Source of the DNA: Hamiltosporidium magnivora
Taxonomy: Eukaryota > Microsporidia > Dubosqiidae
Direction: 5' to 3'
Assembly: GCA_004325065.1 (NCBI GenBank)
Contig: PITI01000564.1
Span: 1 to 10,846, forward strand
Length of the DNA stretch: 10,846 bases
Numbering within the stretch: the first letter of the stretch is position 1; every line of letters starts with the position of its first letter. The notes beneath the pieces are model-generated. The model ran no database searches, was not told the origin of the DNA, and saw only the letters and a list, made by a program, of their open reading frames with translations. Below, in pieces: positions 1 to 6,973 of the stretch. The translations under genes were made by a program, and so were the position numbers.

Positions 1-1
1 T

Positions 2-616
2 TCGTCGATCAAAAGAAATTGTTTCGATTGTCTTCTTGAGCACTATGGATTGTATAAATACCTCTACATTCATGGATATTTTCAGTCTCTTAACATAAGT
101 CTTATAGTATTTTGTCACAATACCGTCCCAGGTCATCACATAAGGAATTATCTCGAAACTGCATTTATAAATAAGACCTAACTCGTTTGTTAATAGGTCA
201 TACTTCCTAAGCTTCTCTGTTTCAACTATTTGAAGAGAGTCTTGGGATGTGATTCCTACTTCGATAAGGGTTATCCTATTCTGTCTCTTGACTAAAATAA
301 ATATATCTGGTCGGTTACACCGAATCTTGACATCAGTTTTTATTCTGGTGTCCACTCTTATCTCTGCATATTCGTTATCAAGAATTTCTTAAACTGTGTG
401 GCCTCTAATTCGTTTCGAAGACTTTAACTTATATTTATTTAGCAAGAGTAAATGTATACATCGATCCACTTCATTATGTCGTCTAGTATAGTCATGGCCA
501 AGCATTTTTTCACATCTCGTTACTAAGTGATCTACCTTTTTCCTAGACTGGTTGCAGTGTTGGGACATACCTTCTGCACCCCAGAATACATTTCTATCTT
601 GGATATAACATAACAC
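2..616 (-). pseudogene. R2-type restriction-like endonuclease domain, interrupted by one stop
   Basis: About 205 codons are readable in one frame. The visible signature is a Cys at 554-556, then 8 residues, His, 4 residues, Cys (the C-x8-H-x4-C half of an R2 zinc motif). This is followed by the RRHNEV block at about 467-484. A second cysteine pair ahead of the first is not obvious (GMSQHC is read there), so one ligand may be lost. Below the TAA at 389-391 comes the nuclease core: CNRPDIFIL at about 296-322 with the catalytic Asp at 305-307, 14 residues, then Glu of IEVGI at 260-262. The KLRKYD block at about 197-214 matches the K-x-x-KY element of these nucleases. In life the domain would nick the target DNA for element integration. 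With the stop and the missing reverse transcriptase this copy is dead by itself. A separate 75-residue protein ending at the stop is unlikely, because homology-like motifs continue in frame past it. Confidence 0.85.
389..391 (-). other. Premature TAA inside the retrotransposon ORF
   Basis: The stop sits between the segment ending RIRGHTV and the segment starting EILDNEYAEI. Both sides are in the same frame and both look like the same domain, so this is a point nonsense change rather than a frameshift or a natural C-terminus. A C-to-T change in a CAA codon would explain it, but the parental codon is not visible here. Confidence 0.8.
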
Positions 617-652
617 TGCTTTAATTGTAAATATTATATTTAAAGTATAGTA

Positions 653-1443
653 TTATTCATTTAAATTTTGTTTTAATATAATGAAAAAAGACTGCTAACA
701 ATTAGTTTTTATAGATTTTCAATATTCTTAGATAAAAATTTCGAATTATGAAAGCTTTTATAATTTATCCTAGTTTATATTATTTCATATATAAAATTAA
801 TGTAAAAACCAAATAATATGTTTCATATTTCGTTTCGATTTTGAAATTATTTATATTCATTATGAAAATCAACGAAATTAAATTTCACTTGCATAATCTT
901 ACGTCCTAGATAAATCTGACGGTTTTTGAATGACACTGTCACAATGATAAAGTAAGGTGTTTTTTATAAATAGAAAAATTTACGAAATCTAATAATACAT
1001 TTTTGAATCACTATTTTTAGATGAAAAAAAAATATAATCGGAAGATTTTTACGAGGCCTTATAACTTAGAAAAATATGGTCGAATTAAAATCTTCATTAA
1101 TTTCTATAAATAAGAGCATTGACAAAGTCTAATTAAAATGTCAGCTTTTGTTTTTATTTTTAATTATTTAAATTTTTTTTAAATTTAGAAATAAAAATAT
1201 TTTGAAGAATTCATTGATTTAATATTATTATATTATCACTTAGACATAACCTTACAAACCAATGAGGAAAAAATATACGTTTAGAGGTTAATTTTTAATA
1301 ATATAGAATCTAAAAACGATTTCGATTATATTTTAACAAATTCAAAGTAAAGATATGAACAAGGGAGTTACAGAAATGATTATTTTTAAAAATTATTGAT
1401 TAAAGGCAAACAGAGAACAATTTTTAGAGAAAAATATTTTATT
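653..1443. other. AT-rich intergenic stretch
   Basis: About 790 bases with very low G+C (near 8% in parts of 1141-1200). I see long A and T runs and no ORF worth calling. A 30-codon frame at 1021-1113 (plus) and an 18-codon frame at 1076-1132 (plus) overlap each other and are within chance expectation. The 3' flank of the 329-residue gene lies at about 1400-1443. It is AT-rich and could supply a polyadenylation signal, but no clear AATAAA on the minus strand can be picked out. Confidence 0.6.
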
Positions 1444-2433
1444 TTAAATGGGTTTTTCATCGTCTTGAGTTTCAAAAGTTTCTTCAGTATTTATATTCTC
1501 AATTATTTGTGTATCGAAAAATTCGGAATCTTTAGTAAGGGAATCTTTATCAAGACTACCTATAATACTTGTCATCATTTCCGTGTCTGTATCTGTCGTT
1601 TTATCAGACTTTTTACGTTGTTTGTACCTGAAAATATTGTATCCAAGTGATTTATAACAATCGCAACCCTCGGGAAATATTTTATACAGGTCATTATATA
1701 TTCTCTTTTTGGCAACGTCTTCAGTTATTCTTTTTGTTTCATTCAAATAGCTTTCCAAATAAAGTAATTTGAAAGAAAGATCGATAAATATTACGACCAT
1801 ATCATAAAATACACTATTAAAAAGATCTTTTTTACACACGGGAAGATCATTGGTATGTTTATGGCATTTAAGTCCTATTAAAGAAGTGATTTCGTTTTTA
1901 TATCTTTCGAATTCACATTGTATTTCTTTACTTTTCAATTTAAGATATTCTTTATCTATCCATTTTTCATTTATATCTTTGTTCAGTTCTTTCATTTCCT
2001 GCAAAAAAGTGTTAACATCTACATTTTCAATAACTAATTGTAGCAAAAATATCTCTAAAAATTTATTTTCCAATTCAGTAGTTCCCTCCTTAATTTCTTC
2101 CATGATTTTACATCGCTTGACAGTACACTCTTCTTTTATAATATCTTTTCTTTTTTTCCTATCCTTGGTTCCTGCCTTTTTTACTTCATTTTCATATTTT
2201 TTAATAACTTTTTGTCTATCAAATGGCATTTTCCCAGAATATATAAAAAATGAAGACAAATTACATTCCAATTCAACTGCTTCATATTCATTTTCTAGTT
2301 GTTCGATAAATGGATCTTCATAATCATAATCATCGTTGGGTCTTCGTTTAGTTTTTTTCGTTTCTAATTGTGGTTCCAAATCTACTTCAATAGATTTAAA
2401 TACATCTATTTTTATATCCAAAGGAAAATTCAT
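1444..2433 (-). CDS. Hypothetical 329-residue charged protein
   Basis: Not recognised as any known family. It is far longer than chance allows at this base composition, and its G+C (about 27%) is above the flanks. It starts at ATG 2431-2433, the first ATG in frame, and ends at TAA 1444-1446. An N-terminal basic patch KKTKRR (residues 26-31) could be a nuclear localisation signal. An acidic DDYDYED run (34-40) follows. Residues 75-110 are Lys/Glu-rich and probably helical. Hydrophobic patches lie at about 125-145 and 205-230 but are broken by charges, so they look like buried helices rather than membrane spans. Cysteines cluster in CHKHTNDLPVC (190-200) and GCDCY (256-260), possibly metal ligands. 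The tail (275-329) is acidic and Thr-rich. No signal peptide is visible. This composition is typical of lineage-specific intracellular microsporidian proteins. Function is unknown. The frame also stays open upstream to 2604 without an ATG. Confidence 0.8.
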   Translation of the reverse strand: MNFPLDIKIDVFKSIEVDLEPQLETKKTKRRPNDDYDYEDPFIEQLENEYEAVELECNLSSFFIYSGKMPFDRQKVIKKYENEVKKAGTKDRKKRKDIIKEECTVKRCKIMEEIKEGTTELENKFLEIFLLQLVIENVDVNTFLQEMKELNKDINEKWIDKEYLKLKSKEIQCEFERYKNEITSLIGLKCHKHTNDLPVCKKDLFNSVFYDMVVIFIDLSFKLLYLESYLNETKRITEDVAKKRIYNDLYKIFPEGCDCYKSLGYNIFRYKQRKKSDKTTDTDTEMMTSIIGSLDKDSLTKDSEFFDTQIIENINTEETFETQDDEKPI

Positions 2434-2490
2434 TTTAGGTAAGAAAAATATTTTTTTTAAAAAAAATTTAAATTGGAATATAATGATACT
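2434..2490 (-). promoter_or_regulatory. Poly(dA:dT) upstream region of the 329-residue gene
   Basis: Directly upstream of the start codon lies an 18-bp perfect palindrome of eight T and eight A (2450-2467) in an almost G+C-free context. Such tracts often disfavour nucleosomes at promoters. The CCC- or GGG-like signals described close to many microsporidian start codons are not obvious here; the nearest is a lone CC in TTACCTAAAATG. A promoter role is inferred from position only. Confidence 0.3.
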
Positions 2491-2940
2491 TTTTAGAGAT
2501 AAAATATTATTGGCTGAAATTTTTCTTTCTCTATATATATCGACCTCTTTTATAGAAATATTATAATTTGCTTTTATATTTGCTTTAATTTCAATATTTT
2601 GTTATAGAGGTAATTTTACTAATGAACTTACATTCACTTTTTTCTATAAAAATGAATAGTAAATAAACAGTGTATTGAATTTCCAAAGAGAATAAGCGAA
2701 ATGTCTAATGATTCGCTATAAAATTTCAAGAATTTTATTGAATACATATCATGAATTAATAAAGAAAAAAAATATAATGGATTTTTGGGAAAAAAACAAA
2801 TTGGTTTTAAAATAAATGTTGAATTTAAGTTAATTTAAACGTGTTTTTTATAATTATATTCTAAACAAACGAAAACCTTTTTTTTAAGAAATATTCATTA
2901 CAAACGTAAAAGTTTACCTAAAATCTATAAATATTATCCG
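2490..2940. other. AT-rich intergenic stretch
   Basis: About 450 bases of A/T runs with no ORF that stands out on either strand. The minus-strand part from 2604 to 2434 is open in the frame of the 329-residue gene but has no ATG. Confidence 0.5.
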
Positions 2941-3560
2941 TATTTAGTATGAGCAACCTGAGTCTATTGTGCCAGGGCAACATCTAAAGAAAGCTTAATC
3001 AATTTAGAAGAAATAAAAATATATTTCCGAATTAGGAAATTTTAAAGATCTTATTAATAAAGTGCACGAGTGGAAAAAACTCACTGTGTCCGAAACCAAA
3101 AGAAAATAGAAAATATTTCCTGTGAATTATTTATATGTGGGATAGGAATAGAATTAGAAAATGCTAGAAGATTGACCACGAACAGAATATGTAAGGTTTC
3201 ATTTGTTTATATTCGACCCCGGGTGATATAAAGCCAGGAATAAGTATGTAAGAGTGCATTTATAAGGATCAAAATGATTTTTCGAAGCTCTGGTAAATAA
3301 AAAAGATTTACGAAATATTATATTTAACACCACCAGATGGCTTAAGATATAAAGCGATTCCAGTAAGAAATTTTTACGTCTAAGCATTCGAGATAAATAT
3401 CTTCAGGTTGTATGAGGGTGTTTGTTAGTTCTGAATACATTGGTAATCCTAAAGAAATCCGAGTCTTTGGGATATAACGAGAAAAATAAGCTATTTCACC
3501 TTCACCTACAGAAACTATTAACTACCTTTCATGTCCTGTTTGCTACATTTTTTTAAATTC
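2940..3560. pseudogene. Candidate decayed gene or element (raised G+C, protein-like scraps)
   Basis: G+C rises to about 33-37% in sampled 60-base rows (3181-3240 and 3421-3480), equal to or above the intact gene and well above the flanks. No intact ORF exists. On the plus strand, protein-like stretches switch frame: 3061-3228 is open for 56 codons (includes CELFICGIGIELENARRL). A second frame reads 3182-3541 with only a few stops (includes LRNIIFNTTRWLKI, then 46 open codons at 3416-3553). A third gives LTPPDGLRYKAIPVRNFYV around 3324-3380. A minus-strand 62-codon ORF at 3199-3387 covers the same DNA and I take it as a shadow. The simplest reading is an old gene or transposon broken by stops and indels. 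No family is recognised, and individual stretches of this length can occur by chance. Confidence 0.3.
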
Positions 3561-4345
3561 AAGAAGATTATCAATTGGGTTCTAGCTAACAAGCCGCTGC
3601 AATATGTGATTCGAAATTTTTGATTAGCAACTTACAAATCTTTACAAATATCTAGCTCATATTCTATACATCGTAAATTTGATTTAAAAGCACGTGCTAA
3701 TTAATATAATACGAGATTCTATATCTGATTTAAACTGTGGTACTAGTTCTGATTCATAGTACAAAAAATCTTACTTTTATTTATAACCTTTACAAGTTCA
3801 CGAACAATTGTGCAACAAACACTATTTTGCCATTAATAAATAAAAGGATTGCTATAAGGAACCAACAAATGACGCTAAAGATATGCAAGAATTAAAGAAC
3901 GAGTTTAATTCAATTTTGCTCTTAATAAAGTAACTGTTAACAAAATAAATGCTACAATAATAGGTTTAAAATTGTAAACGCAAATTAGCCCATGGCCACA
4001 TTCTTAAATATATGGCTACTTGATTTATATGATTGAATGAGAGAATTTATTTAATTAAGGCTATAACAATATAAAATTGAATATATTAAATTCAAGAAAA
4101 ATCATGAGAAAGAAAATACAAATGAAAATTATAAGAAAATATAAATTATTTCTATTATGTTTTAGGTTTTGCTGATATCTTCAAACAAAAAATGAACTAA
4201 ATTTTATACAAAATATTTACATACGCTGAAAGATGTCCTCAAACAGTCAATCACACCTTGTCTTACTGATAACCCCAAAATTGTGCTTATTAATTATTGT
4301 TTATGGTTTTCATTTCCACATCAGGCCAGAAAGAATTGAGATCAA
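3561..4345. other. Gene-free stretch with weak coding-like remnant
   Basis: No intact gene. The plus frame from 3787 to 3930 (stop at 3841-3843) reads CNKHYFAINK and then KDCYKEPTNDAKDMQELKNE. It is hydrophilic and protein-like, but only 47 sense codons with one stop. From about 4000 to 4200 the sequence is A-rich filler. A 47-codon ORF at 4233-4376 (plus) runs into the LINE-like block in a different frame and is probably accidental. Confidence 0.35.
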
Positions 4346-4350
4346 GTATT

Positions 4351-4706
4351 CTCCGCTTGCCCTAAGAAGCGACTAAAGGGACTAGTCCCCCAGGCTGGGG
4401 TTGGGCGTAGGGCTAAAAACCACCATTTAAAACCACTTTGTTACGAAACCCGAAAAAGTAAATAAACCCACTGAAAAAATCCCAGTGGGTAGTATTACCG
4501 AGGGCGGCCAAGGCTGTAGTGCCAAAGATAATAATAAAAAGATCATGGTTTGTATCACTCATGTATTTGGAAGTAACAATGAGCGATTAAGCGTGATACG
4601 TATTATAAATACAGTTACATGTGGATGTTTTTCTGCTTACGAATACTTGAGACAGTTAAAAGATAGATATCTAATTTCTACACATATTTCATATGCTTAT
4701 CAATGA
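4351..4706 (+). mobile_element. LINE-like leader ORF fragment (arthropod-type non-LTR element)
   Basis: A block of unusual composition (close to 50% G+C over about 4355-4420 and 4481-4520) stands out from its AT-rich surroundings. One frame from 4361 reads PKKRLKGLVPQAGVGRRAKN. This resembles the arginine-rich leader that precedes the endonuclease/reverse transcriptase in LINEs annotated in arthropods as 'craniofacial development protein 2-like'; that match is from memory. The reading then passes to a second frame (PPFK at 4420-4431) and a third (NHFVTKPEKVNKPTEKIPVG from 4431), which stays open to TGA 4707-4709. Two one-base losses in runs of C and A would explain both switches. The rest, EGGQGCSAKDNNKKIMVCITHVFG onward in shorter form, is not recognised. 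No endonuclease or reverse transcriptase follows, so only the leader part remains. A short non-coding element sharing this leader is the main alternative. Confidence 0.6.
4466..4490. repeat. 8-bp perfect inverted repeat (hairpin) in the LINE-like block
   Basis: ACCCACTG at 4466-4473 pairs with CAGTGGGT at 4483-4490 across a 9-base A-rich loop. The stem is G+C-rich for this window, where most hairpins are A/T only. It lies inside the LINE-like leader fragment and may simply reflect its coding sequence. Confidence 0.6.
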
Positions 4707-4709
4707 AAC

Positions 4710-5948
4710 CAAAATTTCAATCAAAATAACTTATAAGCATAAAGAACAGTAAGAATTTATTCTTTGGAATTACTGGATTGTAGATATTCTTTATTAGCAC
4801 AAATTGGAATAGTTCGACTTAATCAAGCTTATTTAAGTAAACAGCTATATGGCGTATGATCCATTGAAATAAATAGTTAGTTATCTTTGTGCAGAATGTA
4901 AAAACACCCGTGCTAATGTTATATAAAATTAAAAGAAGCACAAACTATCCAGCTTTCAAGTAAATTTTTTCTTTTAAAAACACATAGATAACAGAAAAAA
5001 AAAGAAATTTATACTAAAAAATATAGATTTTAAAAGGAAAAAATGATGAATCCTAAATTTACTCTTCCAAGATTTTTTATATATGAAATTAAACTATAAA
5101 AAGGTATGGTAAGAATTGGAGAGTGCTAATTTACACATTTGTAATATATTACCAAAGAGAAAGTATTTAACAATATTTTAACTGAATAAAGATAGATATA
5201 ACGAGTACTTGTTTCTAATATCCTTCAAAGGGTATAAGAAATTAAAAAGAGTAATTTTTTACAATGAGATTTTACTATTTACATGATAGCTATGTATTTT
5301 GTCCGTTTAAAAGTACGTTTTGTTTCTTTATACTTTTGAAAATTTGGTAACGCGTTTAGTGTAAGGGTGTACGAAAACTCTCATCTAAGAAGATAATAGA
5401 TGTCACGATGATGTAATCGAATTATAGATCTACTTATGTCAAATAGAGGCAAAGCTATTTTCTACAAAAAACAGGAGTCACTCTGTATATGAAACCTTGA
5501 AAGCCAAGATATAAATGATAAGTGTAATCAACATAAACCCTGGAGTATAATATAAATAATAGGCAAAAACGATTTCTCTAGATATTAAATTAATGAAAAA
5601 AATGCTCATTGAATTTAAATTTACTTTTGAATATTCCGTTTAGATAGTAGAAATCCTCTTCCAAAAAAAACTAATATAATATATGATGGTTAGCCACTTG
5701 GTTGAATTAAGTAATATTTATTTTCTTAAAAATATCTTATGAAATAATAGAGGGGGTCTTTGTACAATATACCTTAAGATATTTGTTGAGAAACTCAAAT
5801 ACTTAATAGAATATCGATATGCATTCTCTCGAAGATGCGAAGAAATAACTTTGAAAAAAAAATTCAAATCGACAAAGAGATAATAAAATAACAATGCCTT
5901 GATCCAACCTAGGTAATTATATTTATTTAATTACTTACTTCAGTCTTT
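4710..5948. other. AT-rich stretch without a callable gene
   Basis: About 1.2 kb. Nothing on either strand exceeds chance ORF length. Slightly G+C-richer scraps occur at about 4880-4925 (plus frame reads YLCAECKNTRANVI) and about 5340-5550 (plus frame reads LLMSNRGKAIFYKKQESLCI before a TGA). They may be remains of old genes, but no family is recognised. Confidence 0.4.
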
Positions 5949-6065
5949 ATGTACCTCTCGGTGTTGAGGATAAAAAATAATTTAAGAGATGAAAATAAAA
6001 TGGGCGAAAATAATCAAAAGAGCGGAATAAAATTTCAAATGGATACCTATTGGCAAGAAGAGTAA
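5949..6065 (+). CDS. Doubtful 38-residue ORF, possibly a first exon
   Basis: ATG at 5949-5951 follows an in-frame TAA at 5928-5930. The product starts MYLSVLRIKNN, turns polar (DENKMGENNQKSG) and ends QMDTYWQEE. The N-terminus is too short and basic to be a clear signal peptide. The stop overlaps GTAAGTA at 6062-6068, a consensus-like 5' splice site, and the next open stretch in the same frame starts at 6078. A short spliced gene is therefore conceivable. However, neither nearby AG (ending 6098 or 6125) preserves the frame; the first that does ends at 6160. No homologue is recognised, and ORFs this short are expected by chance. Confidence 0.2.
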   Translation: MYLSVLRIKNNLRDENKMGENNQKSGIKFQMDTYWQEE

Positions 6066-6140
6066 GTAAATCAATAAAAAAATACTATAAATCCTAAGTT
6101 CGGGTTAATTAAACTTAATCAAAAGATAAAATATAAAACT

Positions 6141-6320
6141 ATGACAAAAATAGAAGAAAGAATTATGCAAAATTATCAAAAATCCAATTCTGTGCATCCT
6201 TCAGATCATTTATATAAAAAATCTAAAGTATCATTAACTTGTCTGCAATTTATTACCAAATCTTTTAGAGATAGAAAACCTTCGCCTAAAAGTACACCAT
6301 GTAGTTATTTTTCGAGATGA
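6141..6320 (+). CDS. Possible small 59-residue protein
   Basis: ATG 6141-6143 to TGA 6318-6320. The frame is already open from 6078, giving 80 sense codons in all. The product begins MTKIEERIMQNYQKSNS, is basic and Ser/Lys/Pro-rich towards the end (RDRKPSPKSTPCSYFSR), and has no membrane segment or signal peptide. G+C is about 27%, matching the 329-residue gene, while the following 180 bases fall to about 15%. That shift is the main support. It shares its frame with the short ORF ending at 6065, so the two could be halves of one gene broken by stops or split by an intron. Length alone is not significant in such AT-rich DNA. Function is unknown. Confidence 0.33.
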   Translation: MTKIEERIMQNYQKSNSVHPSDHLYKKSKVSLTCLQFITKSFRDRKPSPKSTPCSYFSR

Positions 6321-6637
6321 TTAATTTACAGAAGTTACTTGGTATTTAACTATAATCATCAGAAGTTTTATAATTTTATATAGTGCTTTTATTTTAAATT
6401 GAAACGAAAAAAAATATAATAAAGCCAAATTTTTAATATTATATGTACGTATATAATAAGTTTTACTCATCTTAAAAACAATTATACTTCAAAATATAAA
6501 AAAATTGTTGTTTTTAATCAACTGACATTTGAATCAAAGTAAAAATTTATTGCATAAGTCTAAGCTATACGTTTAGGGAACTGAAATTTAAAAATATTTA
6601 GTTGCTCAAGGTAAAAAAAAATGTCTTATAACTTGGT
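6321..6637. other. AT-rich intergenic stretch between convergent genes
   Basis: About 317 bases of very low G+C between the plus-strand small ORF and the minus-strand 111-residue gene, so it holds the 3' flanks of both. A run reading CGAAAAAAAATATAAT at 6405-6420 recurs in similar form near 1024 and 2764. Confidence 0.5.
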
Positions 6638-6973
6638 TTAATTATCGTTATCGGCTTTTGCTCTTTTTTTAGAATTATTTTCTAAATTTATATTTTCTTT
6701 TGGTGTTCTTTCATCAATATAGGAAGAATCTGCTATATTTTGCGATATATTTAGGTCAAAATCAAGCTTTCTTTTCACACTACTGTTCATAATTCGGCTT
6801 TTTCTTTCAAGTAAAAAATTTTCACAGATTTTCTTTTTAGGTTTTCGGGGAATTGGTCTAGAATAATTTATAGGTGTAGATTCTTCTGCCCTCATAATGT
6901 TTAAACTTGCATTATGCTGTTCTGCAAACGTTGATGAAGCTGTCAATAGATCAATAAAGTACATCAAAAACAT
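6638..6973 (-). CDS. Hypothetical 111-residue basic protein, possible signal peptide
   Basis: Not recognised. ATG 6971-6973 to TAA 6638-6640; by rough estimate an ORF this long is unlikely by chance at this composition. Residues 1-17 (MFLMYFIDLLTASSTFA) are hydrophobic and small towards the end, with a plausible signal-peptidase site after Ala-17, though an Asp at position 8 weakens this. The remainder is hydrophilic and looks disordered. Basic clusters RKPKKK (43-48), KRK (67-69) and KKRAK (102-106) resemble nuclear localisation signals. A Met at residue 4 is a close alternative start; Met-27 would drop the hydrophobic leader. A five-codon upstream ORF (6981-6998) ends 7 bases before the ATG. 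If real, a secreted protein with nuclear signals would fit a host-directed effector, but this is speculative. Confidence 0.55.
   Translation of the reverse strand: MFLMYFIDLLTASSTFAEQHNASLNIMRAEESTPINYSRPIPRKPKKKICENFLLERKSRIMNSSVKRKLDFDLNISQNIADSSYIDERTPKENINLENNSKKRAKADNDN

Larger units (their letters stand above)
1..650 (-). mobile_element. R2-like non-LTR retrotransposon, 3' ORF fragment
   Basis: One minus-strand reading frame runs from about 650 to the window edge with a single stop. It carries the two C-terminal hallmarks of R2-type elements: a Cys/His motif and a restriction-like endonuclease. The reverse transcriptase that should precede them is absent. The frame is closed upstream by a stop at 653-655, and the sequence beyond about 640 becomes plain AT-rich filler, so the 5' break lies at about 617-650. 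Loss of the 5' end is the usual outcome of incomplete target-primed reverse transcription. The 3' end is outside the window. Horizontally exchanged metazoan-like retroelements are known in microsporidian genomes. The family assignment rests on motif order and spacing, not on an alignment. Confidence 0.85.

Noticed and set aside
389..616. A stand-alone 75-residue gene on the minus strand
   Set aside because: Retrotransposon endonuclease motifs continue in the same frame beyond the TAA, and the apparent first Met is a GTG inside a longer frame.
1021..1113. 30-codon ORF beginning MKKKYNRKIF
   Set aside because: It is too short, overlaps another short frame, and starts in an A-run where Lys codons are automatic.
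1396..1650. 84-codon plus-strand ORF over the 3' end of the 329-residue gene
   Set aside because: It overlaps the better gene antisense, has Phe/Ile-rich low-information content, and no motif.
1850..2323. 157-codon ORF on the plus strand
   Set aside because: It lies entirely opposite the 329-residue minus-strand gene, and its Ser/Phe/Leu-rich product is the usual mirror of a Lys/Glu-rich protein.
2336..2566. 76-codon plus-strand ORF over the start of the 329-residue gene
   Set aside because: It is an antisense shadow of the N-terminus and its open upstream frame.
3199..3387. 62-codon minus-strand ORF
   Set aside because: It has chance-level length, and the plus-strand readings of the same DNA look more protein-like. 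I treat the region as a decayed element.
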